From the NCBI RefSeq assembly GCF_000237925.1, contig NW_017386108.1:1-64000 (forward strand): 64,000 nt of DNA. Direction: 5' to 3'. The position numbers and the translations under genes were made by a program. Shown here piece after piece: positions 1 to 12,616 of the stretch. The notes below the pieces were generated by a model. The model worked only from the letters and a program-made list of their open reading frames with translations, was not told the origin of the DNA and did not search any database. This DNA is from Schistosoma mansoni. Taxonomy: Eukaryota > Platyhelminthes > Trematoda > Strigeidida > Schistosomatidae. Every line of letters starts with the position of its first letter. The first letter of the stretch is position 1.

Positions 1-1877
1 TTTCTTTGGTACTTTGATCAGAAGTCCTATTTTTCCTAGTCTATTCGGTACTTGTTCTTCGTTCCAATCTTACTGAAGAGGATGTGTAGTATCTTGGCAG
101 TTGCTGCTACATTTGCTTTCAGTGCCTCTGCCGGGATGTTGTCTGGTCCCGCTGCTTTGCCGATCTTGATTTGTCTAATGGCCATGCTGATCTCTTCAAT
201 TGTTGGTGGGCCAACATCGATTGGGAGGTCTGTGGGTGCTGATTCGATGTTGGGTGGGTTCAGTGGAGCTGGTCGATTTAAGAGTTCTTTGAAGTGTTCT
301 ACCCACCTGTTTCGTTGTTCTTCAATGTCGGTGATTACTTTACCTTCCTTGCTTTTCACTGGTCTTTCTGGTTTACGGTAATCTCCAGCAAGTTTCTTGG
401 TTGTATCATACAGTTGTCTCATGTTTCCCTCTCTTGCAGCCTTTTCCGCTGTCATCGCTAAATCTTCCACATATTTACGTTTGTCGGTTCTGATGCTCCT
501 CTTTACTTGCTTGTTTGCCTCTGTGTATTCGGCTTGTGCCTTGGCTTTTTCCGCTCTTGTTCGGCTGATATTGATTGCTGCCTTCTTGTTCCTTCTTTCT
601 TCAATTTTATCCAGTGTACCAACAGTGATCCATTCCCTGTGATGGTGCTTCTTTTGGCCCAGAACCTCCTGACATGTTGAAATGATTGCCTCTTTGATAC
701 CTTTCCAGTTGCTCTCCATGGTAGTTCCCTCTTCATTGAGTAGATCATGAAAGGCCTGGAACCTGTTGCTGAGGGCTATGTTGAATTTGTTGAGTTTGTC
801 AGCATCTCGAAGATAGGCCGTATTAAACTTTTGTGATGTTGTCCGCACCGTTGTCCAGTGCTTCTTGAGTTTTAGTTTCATCTTGGCGACCAGCAAATGA
901 TGATCGGATGCTATATCAGCTCCTCTTCTGGTTCTCACATCCTCCATCGTCCTCCTGAACTTTTTGTTGATGCAGATATGGTCGATTTGATTCTGTGTAG
1001 TGTGATCCGGTGAAATCCAAGTGGCTTTGTATATGTTTTTGTGTGGAAATGTGGTGCCACCTATGACCAGTTTATTGAAGGCACATAGGTTTACAAATCT
1101 CTCACCATTTTCGTTCCTTTCTCCCAGTCCATGTTGTCCCATGACGTCTTCATATCCAGTGTTGTCCTTTCCAACCTTGGCATTGAGATCTCCCATCAGA
1201 ATGGTCAGGTCTTTGGTTGGGCACTTCTCGAAGATCGACTGCAGCCTATCGTAGAATTGGTCTTTAGCGTCTTCATCGTAGTCGTTGGTCGGCGCATAGC
1301 ATTGGATGATGTTCATTGTAATGCCCTCTCTCTTTGTTTTGAAGGAGGCTTTGATGATCCTTGGTCCATGAGATTCCCATCCTATAAGTGCATTTTGTGC
1401 TTTTCTGGACAGCATCAATGCAACTCCTTGTGTATGTGGGGCATTTTCTTCTTCATGACCGGAGTATAACAGAAGTTCTCCTGAAGACAGTCGTTGTTGT
1501 CCAACCTGCGTCCAATGCGTTTCACTGATTCCAAGCACCTCCAGGTTGTATTTTCTCATTTCTGCAGCAATTTGGAAGACTCTTCCGGTCTCCTACATTG
1601 TCCGGACATTCCATGCACCTATAAGAATTGTTGCTCTGGTTGTAAGAAGGTGCATCGGCTTCATGACTTCCGAATGAACTCGGCTTTCATCATGAGACGT
1701 CATAATTATTCCTTCTACTCCCAGGGCAGAGTTTAAATGGTTTGAATGATTTTTTCTGGTTAGCGTTTTTTTAGCGAGTTGATTTTCTACGGGATGGGGT
1801 CGCTAACCCCATGCCCAACCCTCCTCCTTTACCCGGGCTTGGGACCGGCAGCAACCCCCAGAGGAGCTACAGGCGGA
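1..1877 (-). mobile_element. RTE-clade LINE (SR2-like), 5' two thirds, cut by window edge
   Basis: The minus strand carries the 5' part of an RTE-type non-LTR retrotransposon whose 3' part lies left of the window. The main open frame (1559 to 36) starts with the apurinic-type endonuclease: GISETHW near residue 10, GDLNAKVG near 125, QIDHIC near 190 and SDHHLL near 218. It then enters the reverse transcriptase (GPDNIPAEALK near residue 475). Upstream, at 1560-1877, the 5' leader and N-terminal segment can be followed by similarity to the copies near 9.6 kb and 60.3 kb. A TAG at 1593-1595 replaces a Trp codon kept at 60.36 kb, and one base is missing near position 72 compared with the 58.8 kb copy, so this copy is not active. 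It is nearly identical to the 57.5-60.4 kb copy, which suggests recent activity. Confidence 0.9.
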
Positions 1878-2376
1878 GTACTACATACAAAAACCTTTTG
1901 TATTTGAATAAAAAATCTTGTCTTTCCATAATGCAGTATTATAATACATACTACAATAAATAATAATAAATAGCACCAATCTTGTACTAAGTTATACGAA
2001 ATTTAGTTCAATGTAAAACTATTAGTCGCGTTGATAGATTTAGATAATTCGGTCAGAAGACGAAGCTTGTAAGAACTATGTAATTTATTAGAGAAACTCA
2101 ATTCATAAGCAAATTCTTTAAAATGTAAATAAGTAATCGCATATTTCGAAATGTATTGAGCTTATTTGTCACGTAATATGAATAAACTTCATCGGTTTAT
2201 TACATAATCAGATTTGTTATACTTCAGTATGCAAGAATAATTTCCTATACCCTTAAGTTAACTGTGAACTTTATATGACATTCAATGATCCAGTCTCACA
2301 AGCAAGTGTGATTATGCAAATGGAAATAAAAGTTATATGTACTTACTAAAACATTAGAATATTAGTGTTTTAACAA
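1878..2376. other. AT-rich spacer
   Basis: No coding region or recognisable repeat was seen between two RTE copies that lie on opposite strands. Confidence 0.5.
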
Positions 2377-4727
2377 CTACCAGGAAAGGATCTGATGAGA
2401 GACCGAAACACCAAGGTCGGAATAAACAACACCGGATATGAAGATATCATGGGACGACATGAACTGACTGGGAGAAAGAAACGAGAAAGACGATAGATTT
2501 GCAAATCTATGTGCATTCAAAAAATTGATTATAGGTGGCACATTATTCCCATACAAACGCATACACAAATTTAGCTATATGGGTCTCACCGGACCAAACT
2601 ACACAGAACCAGATCGATCATACTTGCATCACTAAAAAAATTCACTAGGTCAATGGGAGACATGTGAACCAGGAGAGGGGGTGACATAGCTTCAGATTAC
2701 CTGCAATTGATGGTTGCCAAGATGAAACTGAGGCTAAAGAAACTCTGGACAACTGGAGAAACAGCATTACAAAAGTTTCTCATAGCCTTTCTTCGAGATA
2801 TGACAAACTCAAGCAATTCAAAATAACTCTCAACAACAGGTTCCAAGCGTTAAATGATCTACTCGAAGAAGAGGAAACTTTCATTGAGGACAACCGAAAA
2901 CGGATCAAAAAAGCACTAACTTCAACGTGTCAGGAAGTGCTGAGTCTCAACAAGCAGCGTCATAAGGAACGCATCTCTATCGAAACTCTGGACAAGATTC
3001 AATGAAGGAAGGACAAGAAGACAGCAAACAACAGTCGAACACGAGCAGAGAAAGTCAAGGCACAAACTGAATAAACAGAAACAAACAAGCAATATAAGAG
3101 GAGAATTGGAGCCGACATGCAGAAGTATGTGGAAGACCTAGCAACGACAGCAGGTAAGGCTGTAACAGAAGGAAATATGGAACAACTGCATGACACAACG
3201 AAGAAACTGCAAGGAAAATATAGTAAACCAGAGAGACCGGTCAAAGACAAGGAAAGCAAGCCAATCACTGTGATTCAAGAATACAGGAACAGATGAGTGG
3301 AACACCTTGAGAAACTACTGAATAGGTCAGCTCCATTGAATCCACCGGACATCGAAGCAGCACACACACGCCTGTCTATAGATGTCACTCCACCAACGAC
3401 CGAAGAAATCAGGATGTGCATCAGACAAATCAGGAGTGGGAAAACAGCTGCATTCGACAATACACCAGGTGAAGCAGTGAAGTCACACATTGAAGTAACT
3501 GCACACATGCTTCACACTCTATTCAGGAAGATTTGGGAGGAGGAACAAGTGCAACTGACAGACTGGAAAGAAGGATACCTCTTCAGGATAACAAAGAAAG
3601 GAGATGTGAGCAAGTGTGAGAACTACACAGGCATCACACTGCTGTCAGTACCAGGAAAGGTTTTCAACAGAGTGTTGCTGAACAAGATGAAAGAGTCGGC
3701 AGACACCTAGCTAGGAGATCAACAGGCTGGATTCTGTAAGGAATTCATACGATCGACTACACTGCAAAGTGGTGCATGACAGACAGCTGATAGACGCATA
3801 TCAAGTGAGGACCACAATCAGATAAGACAGGTCACTCTTCCCTTTTCTCTTGTGGTAGTCAATCGGTTTATGAAGATTTCGTCATCAGAGGGGAAGTACA
3901 GAATACAACGGACGAAATGGATGCAACTAGACGATTTGGACTTCGCAAATGACCTGGCTCTTCTATCCCATACACACCAACAATTGCTGGTGAAGACAAA
4001 CAGTGGAGCAGCAGAAGCCCCTGCATCAGTAGGTCTCAACATACACAAAGGAAAGGCGAGATCCCCAAATACAACACAGAGAACACTAACACATTTACAC
4101 TTGATGAAGAAACTCTGGAAGGGATGGAAACATTCACATACCTGGACAGCATCATCTATGGACAAGGAGGATCCGACAAGGATTTGCAAAGCAAGGACAG
4201 CATTCCGACATTTGAAGATTATGTGGAACTCAAAACAACTGTTAACCAATATCAAAGTCGAAATCTTCAATACGAATGTCAACACAGTTCTACTGTACGC
4301 AGCTAAAACTTGAGGAACTACCAAAAACACCACCAAGAATGTACAAGTATTTATGAACAATCGTCTACGTAAGATACTCAATGTTTGTTGGTCTGGTACC
4401 ATCGTCAACAGTCTACTGTTGGAGAGAAGAAACCGGCTTCCAACTGAAGTGTAAATTAGAACAGGACGTTGGAAGTGGATAGGACACACATTATTGGAAT
4501 AACCGAACTGAATCATGAGGCAAGCACTATCCTGGAATCCTGAGGAGAAACGGAAAGATGAATGCCGAAAACCACACCACATCGAGAATGGGAAGCAGAC
4601 ATGAGAAGGATGAATAGCAACTGGAGACAACTGGAAAGGATTGTCTAAGACAGAGTTGGATGGGAAGTGCTGGTGGGTGTCTTATGGTTCTCCGTAAGGG
4701 GTAAGAGGCCTAAGGAAGTAAGTAATT
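2377..4727 (+). mobile_element. Diverged RTE-clade LINE (SR2-like), decayed
   Basis: A plus-strand relative of the RTE copies at 1-1.9 kb and 57.5-60.4 kb, but much more diverged. Recognisable pieces in order are the end of the endonuclease (TQNQIDH near 2600), the connecting coiled region, the start of the reverse transcriptase (ORF 3297-3710, with KKGDVSKCENYTGITLL and PGKVFNRVLLNKM), the FANDLALLSH block (ORF 3852-4313, usual family motif FADDLALLS) and the C-terminal domain. It ends with a short AAGTAAGTAA tail near 4716-4727, the same 3' tail type as at 49956. Several stops and shifts interrupt it, and part of the RT between motifs A and B (near 3740-3830) is collapsed. The 5' end is missing. 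It may be a separate older subfamily. Confidence 0.85.
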
Positions 4728-5387
4728 TCCATGAATCATTGATTCATTACCTCATATGTTAAGATTGTTCATGTTCCCGTTTGTATATATCAATTTTTCC
4801 TTCCAGACTTTAAGCTGGTAAACAGGTTTACTGTTTTAATGATTAGAATTCAAGTTTTCCCTTAATCATTTTAATCATGATTTGGAGGATGGAATCTTAT
4901 AAAAATAAAGGGTGTAGTCCCATTTTAAATTAGTTTTTCAACACTCGACAATACCACAACTAATATAACACTAATCCGAGTGGAGAAATATGCTTTTGTG
5001 TAATTAACATTTATAAATACCTTTAGTCATATGAATTTAAAAACGTCACAACTATAGAACAATAACTTCCAACGGTATGTAATTTTGAGTTAATGAAACA
5101 ACGTGAGCATCTATGCCGATAATGCATATGGTAAAGCGCTAAAAAAATTGATCTATTTTCTCTGAGTACACATATTAATTATCTTAATAAAAATACTGGA
5201 TTTTTAATTTGTCTGTAACCAGTTGTTCTATTTTTCGTATATAATATAATAGATTGATAAGAGTGTGTTTCTCAAAGGTATTTTAGCCGTATTACTGAAA
5301 CAATGTTTCAAAATAAAATGTTGAAGTATTTTCTTGTTCAATGTTCATAAATCATTAATACCTTTCAAGTAAACATATAATTGTTCA
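4728..5387. other. AT-rich spacer
   Basis: No gene or named repeat recognised. Low-complexity A/T tracts only. Confidence 0.5.
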
Positions 5388-5660
5388 TAGTTGAAAGCGT
5401 GAGTCAATTGAAACTAGACCACCATGGAAAATATGGAAACACCGGACGGCCGTTTCATCCTATTATGGGGCTCCTCAGCAGTGCGCATCCACAATCCCGC
5501 GCTCGCGAGATTCGAACCCAGGACCTACCAGCCTCGCGCCAGAGCACTTAACCGATAGACCACTGAGCCGGCATCCAACGGTGTTAATGTCTAACTTCAA
5601 CTGATCCACGAAGTTGAGCTTTCAGCTATGAAAATACTAAATTTCCACAAAACCCCTTCT
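5388..5660 (-). mobile_element. tRNA-headed hammerhead SINE, family 2
   Basis: On the minus strand the order is a tRNA-like head with a B box (GGGTTCGAATCTCG near 5507-5520), a hammerhead domain (5439-5484) and a tail (ttttccatggtggtctag type). The core CTGAGGA (5472-5478), the GAAA block (5453-5456) and the GTC cleavage triplet are all kept. Stem I pairs with wobbles, but stem II has one C-A mismatch, so activity may be weak. A tail-like stretch (tttccacaaaaccccttctg) follows in the opposite orientation near 5641-5660, as if two copies met. Confidence 0.75.
5439..5484 (-). ncRNA. Hammerhead ribozyme, near-intact
   Basis: CTGAGGA, a weak 4-bp stem II, GAAA, the self-complementary CGGCCG of stem III, then GTC and a stem I that closes with G-U wobbles. 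Self-cleavage would fall after the complement of base 5445. The core matches the known type I hammerhead of schistosome Sm-alpha-like retroposons. The mismatch in stem II lowers confidence in activity. Confidence 0.65.
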
Positions 5661-6065
5661 GATAATAATATAATTTTTATCAACAGTTCATTTACTACCA
5701 TTACTTATGTTCATGAAAAATTCTTTCTTTTACAAATGATAAATAATTAGATTGTTTAGTCGCACTCAAGATAAAAAACAATCTAAATGATTGATCTTTT
5801 CGAACTGAATATGTAAAAATTTCGTAATTAATAAAAACTTCTAATAAACGGATCGTTCAATATTGATATCATTTTTATCAACAAAATATTTAAAGTTTCT
5901 GGCTCTTTACAAGTGCATGATCACTTGATCAGCAATCAAAATACTATACTTTAAAATGAAATATATGTAAACAAATTGTTTTTAGATCTTAGGACTGCAT
6001 TTCGACCGGTCTTTGTTGGCACATGCAGATCCCAAGTGGAACACTTAGCTATAATCTTTTTGTCA

Positions 6066-6240
6066 CAGGTTTTACAAGATAGACTGATTGTGGCTAGTAT
6101 TGGAATCTAGGAGTCGCGTTTTGGCGCAAATTGTGCTAGGCTTGAATCCTGGTTTAAACGTGAACACCGAGATTTATGTTTACCCTGAATAGGATGAAAC
6201 GCGCTCCTTGGATCTCTATGCTGGCCATGATCATCTTGTT
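6066..6240. repeat. Decayed inverted pair of family 1 hammerhead SINE
   Basis: Positions 6072-6115 match the minus form of the family 1 tail (gtggctag...ggaatctagga). Positions 6176-6230 match the plus form (aggatgaaacgcgctcc...ggatctct...gctggcca). The two halves face each other as in the better kept pairs at 35.6 kb and 56.6 kb. Too decayed to be active. Confidence 0.5.
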
Positions 6241-6385
6241 TTATAAAATTTTCTCAATAAAACTTTACATTAAGTTATCAGTTGTCAGTTTTCACTGCCT
6301 AAATTATTATTACTTTCCAGTGACATGAATGAGACAATCTGTTACTTAATATATCCATGTTAATCGTGACACTTTTTAATCTTAC

Positions 6386-6652
6386 CTATAGTTGTAATAA
6401 CTGTTATCACAAAAAATACTGATTCATAAAAGTTCCAACTGCTGTTATTCATTTCTTCTTCAGTTAAAATACGTCTAGCGATTGATTCCAGTTGAGCATT
6501 TACTTCAATATTTGTTTCCGAATAGAAATTTTCGTGCCAATTTTCAGGGATACTCAGTAAGTCATATTTACTGATATTTTTAATTGGTGTCATTGATATA
6601 CCCATTTTTGTGGCCGATACAATATAACTAACAAACTTCCGAAGTTCTTCAC
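6386..6652 (-). CDS. K2P channel coding exon 2 (cap and pore loop 1)
   Basis: Acceptor after a pyrimidine tract (ttattcctcttcaag), entry phase 1. Donor TATAG|GTAAG, exit phase 1. Codes from EELRKFVSYIVSATKMG to VITVITTI plus the first base of Gly. The length of 267 nt fits. Confidence 0.85.
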
Positions 6653-7976
6653 CTTGAAGAGGAATAAGATAAATACACAATCTTGGTGATTTAATTCATA
6701 TTAATAAGTAAAATATTTCTATACACGCTAGTATTTATCATATGCTATCAACAAAAAAATTCAAAGTGAAAACTCATGTCTGTCGGAGCCTAAAATTGAT
6801 CATTTTCACCTATTGATTTCAAAAAATCAATGCTCACAATGACATACTTTACAATTGTTGTTCAATGAGAGTTAAAATTACTAATCATTTCTAAATATGC
6901 ATTGAAATGTTTTTTTTTCGGATGTTATACATTTTTCCGTAATTTCTGTCCGGATTTTGGAATTACGTGTAATATTAATCTATAGTTTTATAATAAACAA
7001 CCGTAGTTGAGAGAAATAAAGCTTAATCAGCAAAGAAACTATGCGTTTACATGTTTTAAAAGTTATGATTCTTTTATTTGATAACGCTATGTATTTGCAT
7101 TATTGATAAACTACTAATGAACAAGTATGAAATAATTTTTGGGAATTTTAATAACAGCAGTACTGATAAGGAAAATGTATTGAAATTCATTACTAAAAAA
7201 GTAAAATCTAAGAACTATGTGTGGGCTAAACTCACTATACCGTAAGTTAGTAAGTGACCATTGTAAGGAAATGAGCCTATGTATTCACAAAACCCCATCT
7301 CTTGAATACGATTGGAAGTTAGTTGGATACCTTCATGTAAATTAGTTAGGTTATACATTTGTTACAATTTGTGTTTGAGACTAAAGAGGTCTCTTTAAAC
7401 TTAAGAATTATGTCAGAAGCATAAGGAATTAACTCATGTTCAATATCACATTACTTGTTCAGATCGTAAATGAAATGATCAAACTTTAACCTTTAAAGAA
7501 TCGTTGAATACAGTCACAAGTACTCTGTATATACAATCGTTGCTTATTTTGTTTCATTTTTATTAATAACATTTTTTTCTTAAAATTTCTTATTCTATAG
7601 ATTGGTTTATTAATGAAACCTCAGTGATTCATTAACTTTTAAAATACTACTAATAATGAAATCTGACACAAAACCAAAATTACTGAATAACAAATATACA
7701 TATATTACTTGATACACATGGATTATTCCTCAGAAAATTGATTTGTGAAGCGTGCAAGCGCAATCTTTCTACTCTTTCTGTTGGTCGTTCTAGTAAGGTT
7801 AGACAAAGTGCACCAAGACAACAAAATGATATATAGGCCATGATGAATAAAAATAACGGGAGTTTTTTATGACATTCTGAGTGTTTTGAGGTTGTTTCAC
7901 TATTGTTCGAAGACGGTATTGGGTTATTGTCTTGCTTTGGCCATTCGTCTTCATGATGATCTTGGTTACCAATCAT
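6386..7976 (-). CDS. Two-pore-domain (K2P/KCNK) potassium channel, N-terminal exons
   Basis: The 5' coding part of a K2P leak potassium channel of the plasma membrane, in two exons (7709-7976 and 6386-6652) that join in phase 1. The chosen start ATG (7976-7974) is the Met of MIGNQDHHEDEW; the exon's acceptor lies upstream at 8034-8036, so the 5' UTR is also spliced. In order: a hydrophilic N-terminus of about 40 residues, TM1 with LERPTE at its outer end (a family hallmark), an extracellular cap of about 95 residues with NSS, then the first pore loop WNFYESVFFVITVITTIG. The donor splits the Gly codon that begins the GYG-type selectivity filter. The rest (filter, TM2, second pore, TM3-4, C-tail) must lie left of the window or in exons I could not find. 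Subfamily not assigned. Confidence 0.85.
6653..7708 (-). other. Intron of the K2P gene
   Basis: An AT-rich intron of 1056 bases with no repeat that I recognise. Its boundaries come from the phase-matched donor at 7708 and acceptor at 6653. Confidence 0.75.
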
Positions 7977-8033
7977 AGTCAGAGCATAAGTTCTTGGCTG
8001 GAATTCGCTTTTTTCAACAACTAAATGCCTAAA
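7709..8033 (-). CDS. K2P channel exon with start codon and TM1
   Basis: Acceptor ctattttcttcag ends at 8034. The exon is open from there, but the likely start Met is at 7976, leaving 8033-7977 as 5' UTR. It encodes TM1 (LPLFLFIMAYISFCCLGALC), followed by LERPTERVERLRLHASQIN. Donor TATCAA|GTAATA. Confidence 0.8.
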
Positions 8034-9417
8034 CTGAAGAAAATAGATGATTTGTGTGATATGTCTGGTGTTTCTTTTTAAATTAAGTTTAAAGATACCT
8101 AAGTTATCAAAATTTTGATATATTATGTTGCATAATACTTCCCAATGAATATAAGACTGTTTTATGATGAACATAAACAGAGATATTCACTAATAAGTAA
8201 CATTTGCTTCTTGTTTCATTTAAACAAAAAGCACCTTTATAAATTATAAGCAACAAGTGACATCGATTGGAAAGATTAGCTAAGACTTAAAAAATATTTG
8301 TGATCAGTTGGCAGAATTTTATGCCAGTTTTTCAATCAACTAAAAAATCAAATTAACAATTGTAGTTATTTATTCAACGCATATATCTAATTTTCGTAAC
8401 ATACCAGATTGTGTTGCTCGTTTGGATATAGTCAAATGAAAGTATGAACCTATTTTTCGTTCTAGTTAGAACCCTTCATTAAGGTTTACATAAAAAAGTG
8501 AGGAAACTGATTCTCTCCATGGGTTCCAATACACATCACCCAGCTTCACAGACAAGACTGACCTCCTGTGGGACTGAAACATTTACAGTCGACTCATCAG
8601 TGAGTAATCACAAATATCATACTTTCCTAGTCCTTTAAGGATGATTGAATTCGATCGAAAAGCGTTAATATCTTGTGTAATTGAAATTTGTTCTTAGTAA
8701 AAAAAGTTCATTCAAGTTGTAGATAGGAATGATATGATAAATAATTTCAATTTTTTTTCAATTTATTTTTAGTGGTACATAAACACTACCATTACTACTA
8801 ATCAAAACATTATTTACATAGTTGGCTATTTAAGTAAGCTGATAAGGCAGGGGTTATGAAAAGTAGAAAATGAATGGTCAGCTTAATATAATCAGTGTCT
8901 TTAAGCACGTTAAACAGTAGAGAAGACCAAATGTAGTGTAATGCAAACAAAGGTTGAAGATAAAACATAAAATAGACTTATTGGAAAGTGTTTCTATAAC
9001 AGACTACTGGTTCTATGATCTCATAAGTATAATGAGTGTATGTACGAATCCAGTTGATTATATTGAGTAACTTATTTGAGTACTACAATTTCTAGTAATC
9101 GAATGCTTATGAACTTGTTTCAGAAACACCAGGTGAAATTTCTTAAATTTGGTTTACTGGTTTATTTAATAAACACAGGAAGCCGGATATATATAAATTT
9201 AAGTCCCTGGCATTCACTGTCCATCAATTATGTTAGGAATCAGTATCCGTCAACCCCATCCTCATACATAAGACAACAAGTTTGCTGAAGACAGAACGAT
9301 GTCTTTTTAATTTCCTCACCTGCGTTCACAGTCTTGGTAATTTTGATTTGCTTCTTCATTTAACACATCTTAAATTTGGTCTTAATTTGTACGAAAGAAA
9401 AAAATTATGTTTGTTTA
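8034..9417. other. Region upstream of the K2P gene, no gene seen
   Basis: AT-rich. It should hold the 5' UTR exons and promoter of the K2P gene, but I cannot place them. Positions 8543-8570 faintly resemble the head of the hammerhead retroposon at 48.7 kb. Confidence 0.45.
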
Positions 9418-10022
9418 ATGATAGTTTGATGATTCTTGGTCTATGAGATTCACATCCTATAAGTGCTTCACATGCTTTTTGGATAGCATCATGGCAACTC
9501 CCTGAGTGTGCGGATCATCTTCTTTTTGTGACCACAGTACGGAAGCGTCTCTCCCGAATATATTCTTTTCTGTCCAACTTCTGTCTAGTGTGTTTTGCTT
9601 ATTTCAATCACCACCAGGTTGTATCTCCTCATTTCTGCAGCTATTTGGCTAGTCTTCCCGGTCCCACACATTGTTCGAACACTCCATGTACCTCTATTTA
9701 TTGCTTCTCTGGTTGTTAGAGGAGGCATCGACCTTCTGACCCCCGAAGAATATCGGCTTTCATCACGAGGCCCTATAATTCTTCCTTCAACTCGGAGGAC
9801 ACGGTTTAAGTGCTTTGAATTTTTCGTTATGGTTAGCGCTTTCTTAGAAAGTTTGTTTTTTGGGGACGAGGATGCTGACCTCATGCCAAAATTTCCTCCT
9901 TTACCTTGGCTTTGGAGCGGCAGTATAAGCAGAAGAGATGCAGTTGGATTTGTCATCAATACCCGTTGTACAGATACAGGGACTTTTATCTTTACCGGCG
10001 AATTGTTTAACAGTCCGACCAT
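9418..10022 (-). mobile_element. RTE-clade LINE fragment, 5' end only
   Basis: Minus-strand 5' fragment. The open frame 10022-9585 holds the N-terminal stretch (RGTWSVRTMCGTGKTSQIAAEM, here shortened in meaning: NRGTWSVRTM then TSQIAAEMRRYNLV) that leads into the endonuclease. A shifted frame continues with the HTQ/SRK region to 9418. It is broken at both ends. It preserves the N-terminal segment that precedes the endonuclease in this family, including KNKLSKKALTITKN, which is useful for defining the ORF start. Confidence 0.8.
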
Positions 10023-11498
10023 TTATTTTAAAATACTATTTTATCATTAGAAATCACCAGCTAGGTTGTTTTTATAAACCGCACAACAGTTTTTGTAACC
10101 TCGTGCTTTTATAAATGGGATTGGTATCTGAATGGATACTTTTACTCTTACATGTAATTATCTATAATTTGTAGACACACTTTAAGACTAAGTCATCTCA
10201 CAGAATGAATCTTGAGCGAAATTTAGAAACCCATCGTCACATCAAGAACGTTGTGTGTTAGCTTGATTTATAGGATGACCACTTTGTAGCAGTTTCCTCT
10301 TACACAAAAATAACGGATCTTTAGGTTCCTGGCTTTTTAGAATACAACTTTGACATTTATTAGTTAAAAGAGGACATGACAAAACGGTCACAGTATTTAT
10401 ATTAAATCAATGCAGAGTCACAACCAAAATGTTCATGTTCCACATGATCAAAATAGGCAAACAACAGTCCATTTCGACTCAGATTTATTGGTAAGTACTA
10501 TCATAGAACTTGTAAAGCAAGCAAAACTTCTAATCCTTTCTATGTTTGTTCTGGAATGAAAACGTATGACTGGAAATTTTAACACCCAGCACAAAAGAAT
10601 GTAAACACCAGAACGTCTGCATTTAATCATTAATTTTACTTGTGTAGAAATATGATCTTATGTTTCTAGTTCTCAACCAACTGATATAATTTTTAACTTT
10701 ATATTTTTGTGATTTCACATTAGTTTCCAATTTAAGATATTAAAATGGATCACCCTAATAAAACACGTCAAACAAAACTATAAAGATGTTATAAACAAAG
10801 CAGATCTTGTTGTCCAGAATTACAAAAACTTTTAAACAAATTGTTTCAGCAGCTGTAATTATCACCAGTTTTTTTAAAACTGCGCTAGTGGAGAGATATA
10901 GTAATAATATTTATAATAATGGTAATGAGGCGCAACCGTTCTTAGAGCCATTTTACTCAAGTGTGACCCTAATGGCTCTTGGGGCTACTCAGTGAATGCA
11001 GAAAAACGTTTGTCAGCATATATCACTCCCAAATCTTTTTTATTATAGCCACACAGTTACAAAACACTTGTTTTGTATTATCGATAAGACACAACAAAAA
11101 GCCAAAAGCTATTTAAGAATATGTTCATTTGCGTTAGGGTAAATTCATGAAAGTCAAAGTCAGTGCAATGTGTTCGATAAATGACTAAGTGATCCATACT
11201 GTACACCTTTATTGAAATACTTGCTACACTGCTCAAAAACGTCGCTAAATAACCGGATAATTAAAGTTGGGGAATAATAATAGCCAAAGCCCACCCGTAC
11301 CTCTGACTGTGTTGAGACACTGTTATGATAATGTGTTACCTACGGATAACCAATCGCAATAGTCATTCATTTTCTTTTTTCAGCATTTTCTAGAAAATAG
11401 TCTTTCATTTTATCTGCAAACGACAGATTTTAGTCACTCAGGACCATACACTATCACTAAAATCCACATTTCCTACCATCCAATTTCCATCATTTTGT
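10023..11498. other. AT-rich spacer
   Basis: No gene or recognisable repeat seen. Short ORFs here have no coding character. Confidence 0.5.
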
Positions 11499-11708
11499 AT
11501 GCATTTTATAATGTTTCTGTTATCAGTAGTTTTCTGTTTGCTTTATCGTGATATACGTGGAGCAAGTGCCAAGAATCCGGATTTACGACGTAATATTTTT
11601 CATGCCTTTAAATCTGACCCCAAACAACAAGTTTCAATATTTTCAAAAGATTCAGATTTTCCAATTGAGGTCCACGACGCACCCACAGTGTGGAGTTCAA
11701 GGCTATGG
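11499..11708 (+). CDS. Possible first exon, signal-peptide-like
   Basis: The ORF opens with MHFIMFLLSVVFCLLYRDIRG, which looks like a secretion signal, then about 45 polar residues (NPDLRRNIFHAFKSDPKQQ, then SIFSKDSDFP and HDAPTVWSSRLW). A donor-like GTAACA follows TGG in phase 0. The amino acid make-up looks more coding than nearby ORFs, but I do not recognise the protein. The exit phase would fit the exon at 16411, so it could start that gene. Alternatively it may start from an internal acceptor (gtttctgttatcag at 11525) or be chance. Confidence 0.35.
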
Positions 11709-12616
11709 GTAACATGACTGATGACTGAAAACGATGCTTGTGAGTTCATTATTTAATTTCTTTTGGTACTTGAATTTGAAACTACAGCCCACTTTTTACA
11801 TACCGGTTTTTTTCAAATTATAGAATCATGGATTGCAACACTGCGTGATTTGGCTTCGAGTCTAACATGAAACATCAGTTTTCTTAAGACTGAAGGTATG
11901 CTTCGATATCTAGTGTCACCCGGAAAAAAGTTATGTTCAAACATCAAAGCACAGTACATACAATATAGAGTCACTAAAAACATTGCCCGAATTCCAACCC
12001 AGTCCGTAAGATTCTGTTATCTTCAAGTATTAAGCAATCATTACAGTGATAATAAATCAGTTGTCAACCCGTAGAACTTAAGGTTGTCCAAAATACACTT
12101 TTAAAGTCTAATTCCTAGTTTTGAGTGTAATCGAGGCTAACTGGTTAAATCAAACAGGCACCCTGAATAAAGAGCTAGACGCTAAAAAAACAACTTTTGA
12201 AAGGTATTATGTTATGAAACAGAAACTAACAAACTAGGATTTTTCAATGGTACCAACTTAAACAACAAATATTCTGGAATTTTATTCGAAATTATCCCTA
12301 AAACTCCTAATTTGTTAAACGATAAGAAAAATATACCTTGAAATTTACCTTGTGTGACTGAGTCAAAAATTTATGAAGGTTTCAAGTAGGACCAGCTGCT
12401 TTTCAAGTTTTGAATAAAACACGGGATATGAAAAGTTTGGTCAAAACTAACAGGTTGTAATTTACCTGAACTTGTTTTTAAAATCTCATTAGGAGGGATT
12501 TTATTTCAGCTAAGAAAGCTTTTTCTAAATAATAAGTGGCATAATCATGTGAAACGCGAATATCAACAGGCTTTTCATAAAAAAAATACACCTGTGCTAC
12601 ATCACGTATACGAACG
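11709..12616. other. Spacer or intron, nothing recognised
   Basis: AT-rich with no supported gene. If the exon at 11499 is real this is intron. Confidence 0.4.

Noticed and set aside
8543-8615. Hammerhead-like CTGATGA on the minus strand
   Set aside because: The core heptamer is there, but no GAAA block or stem II follows.
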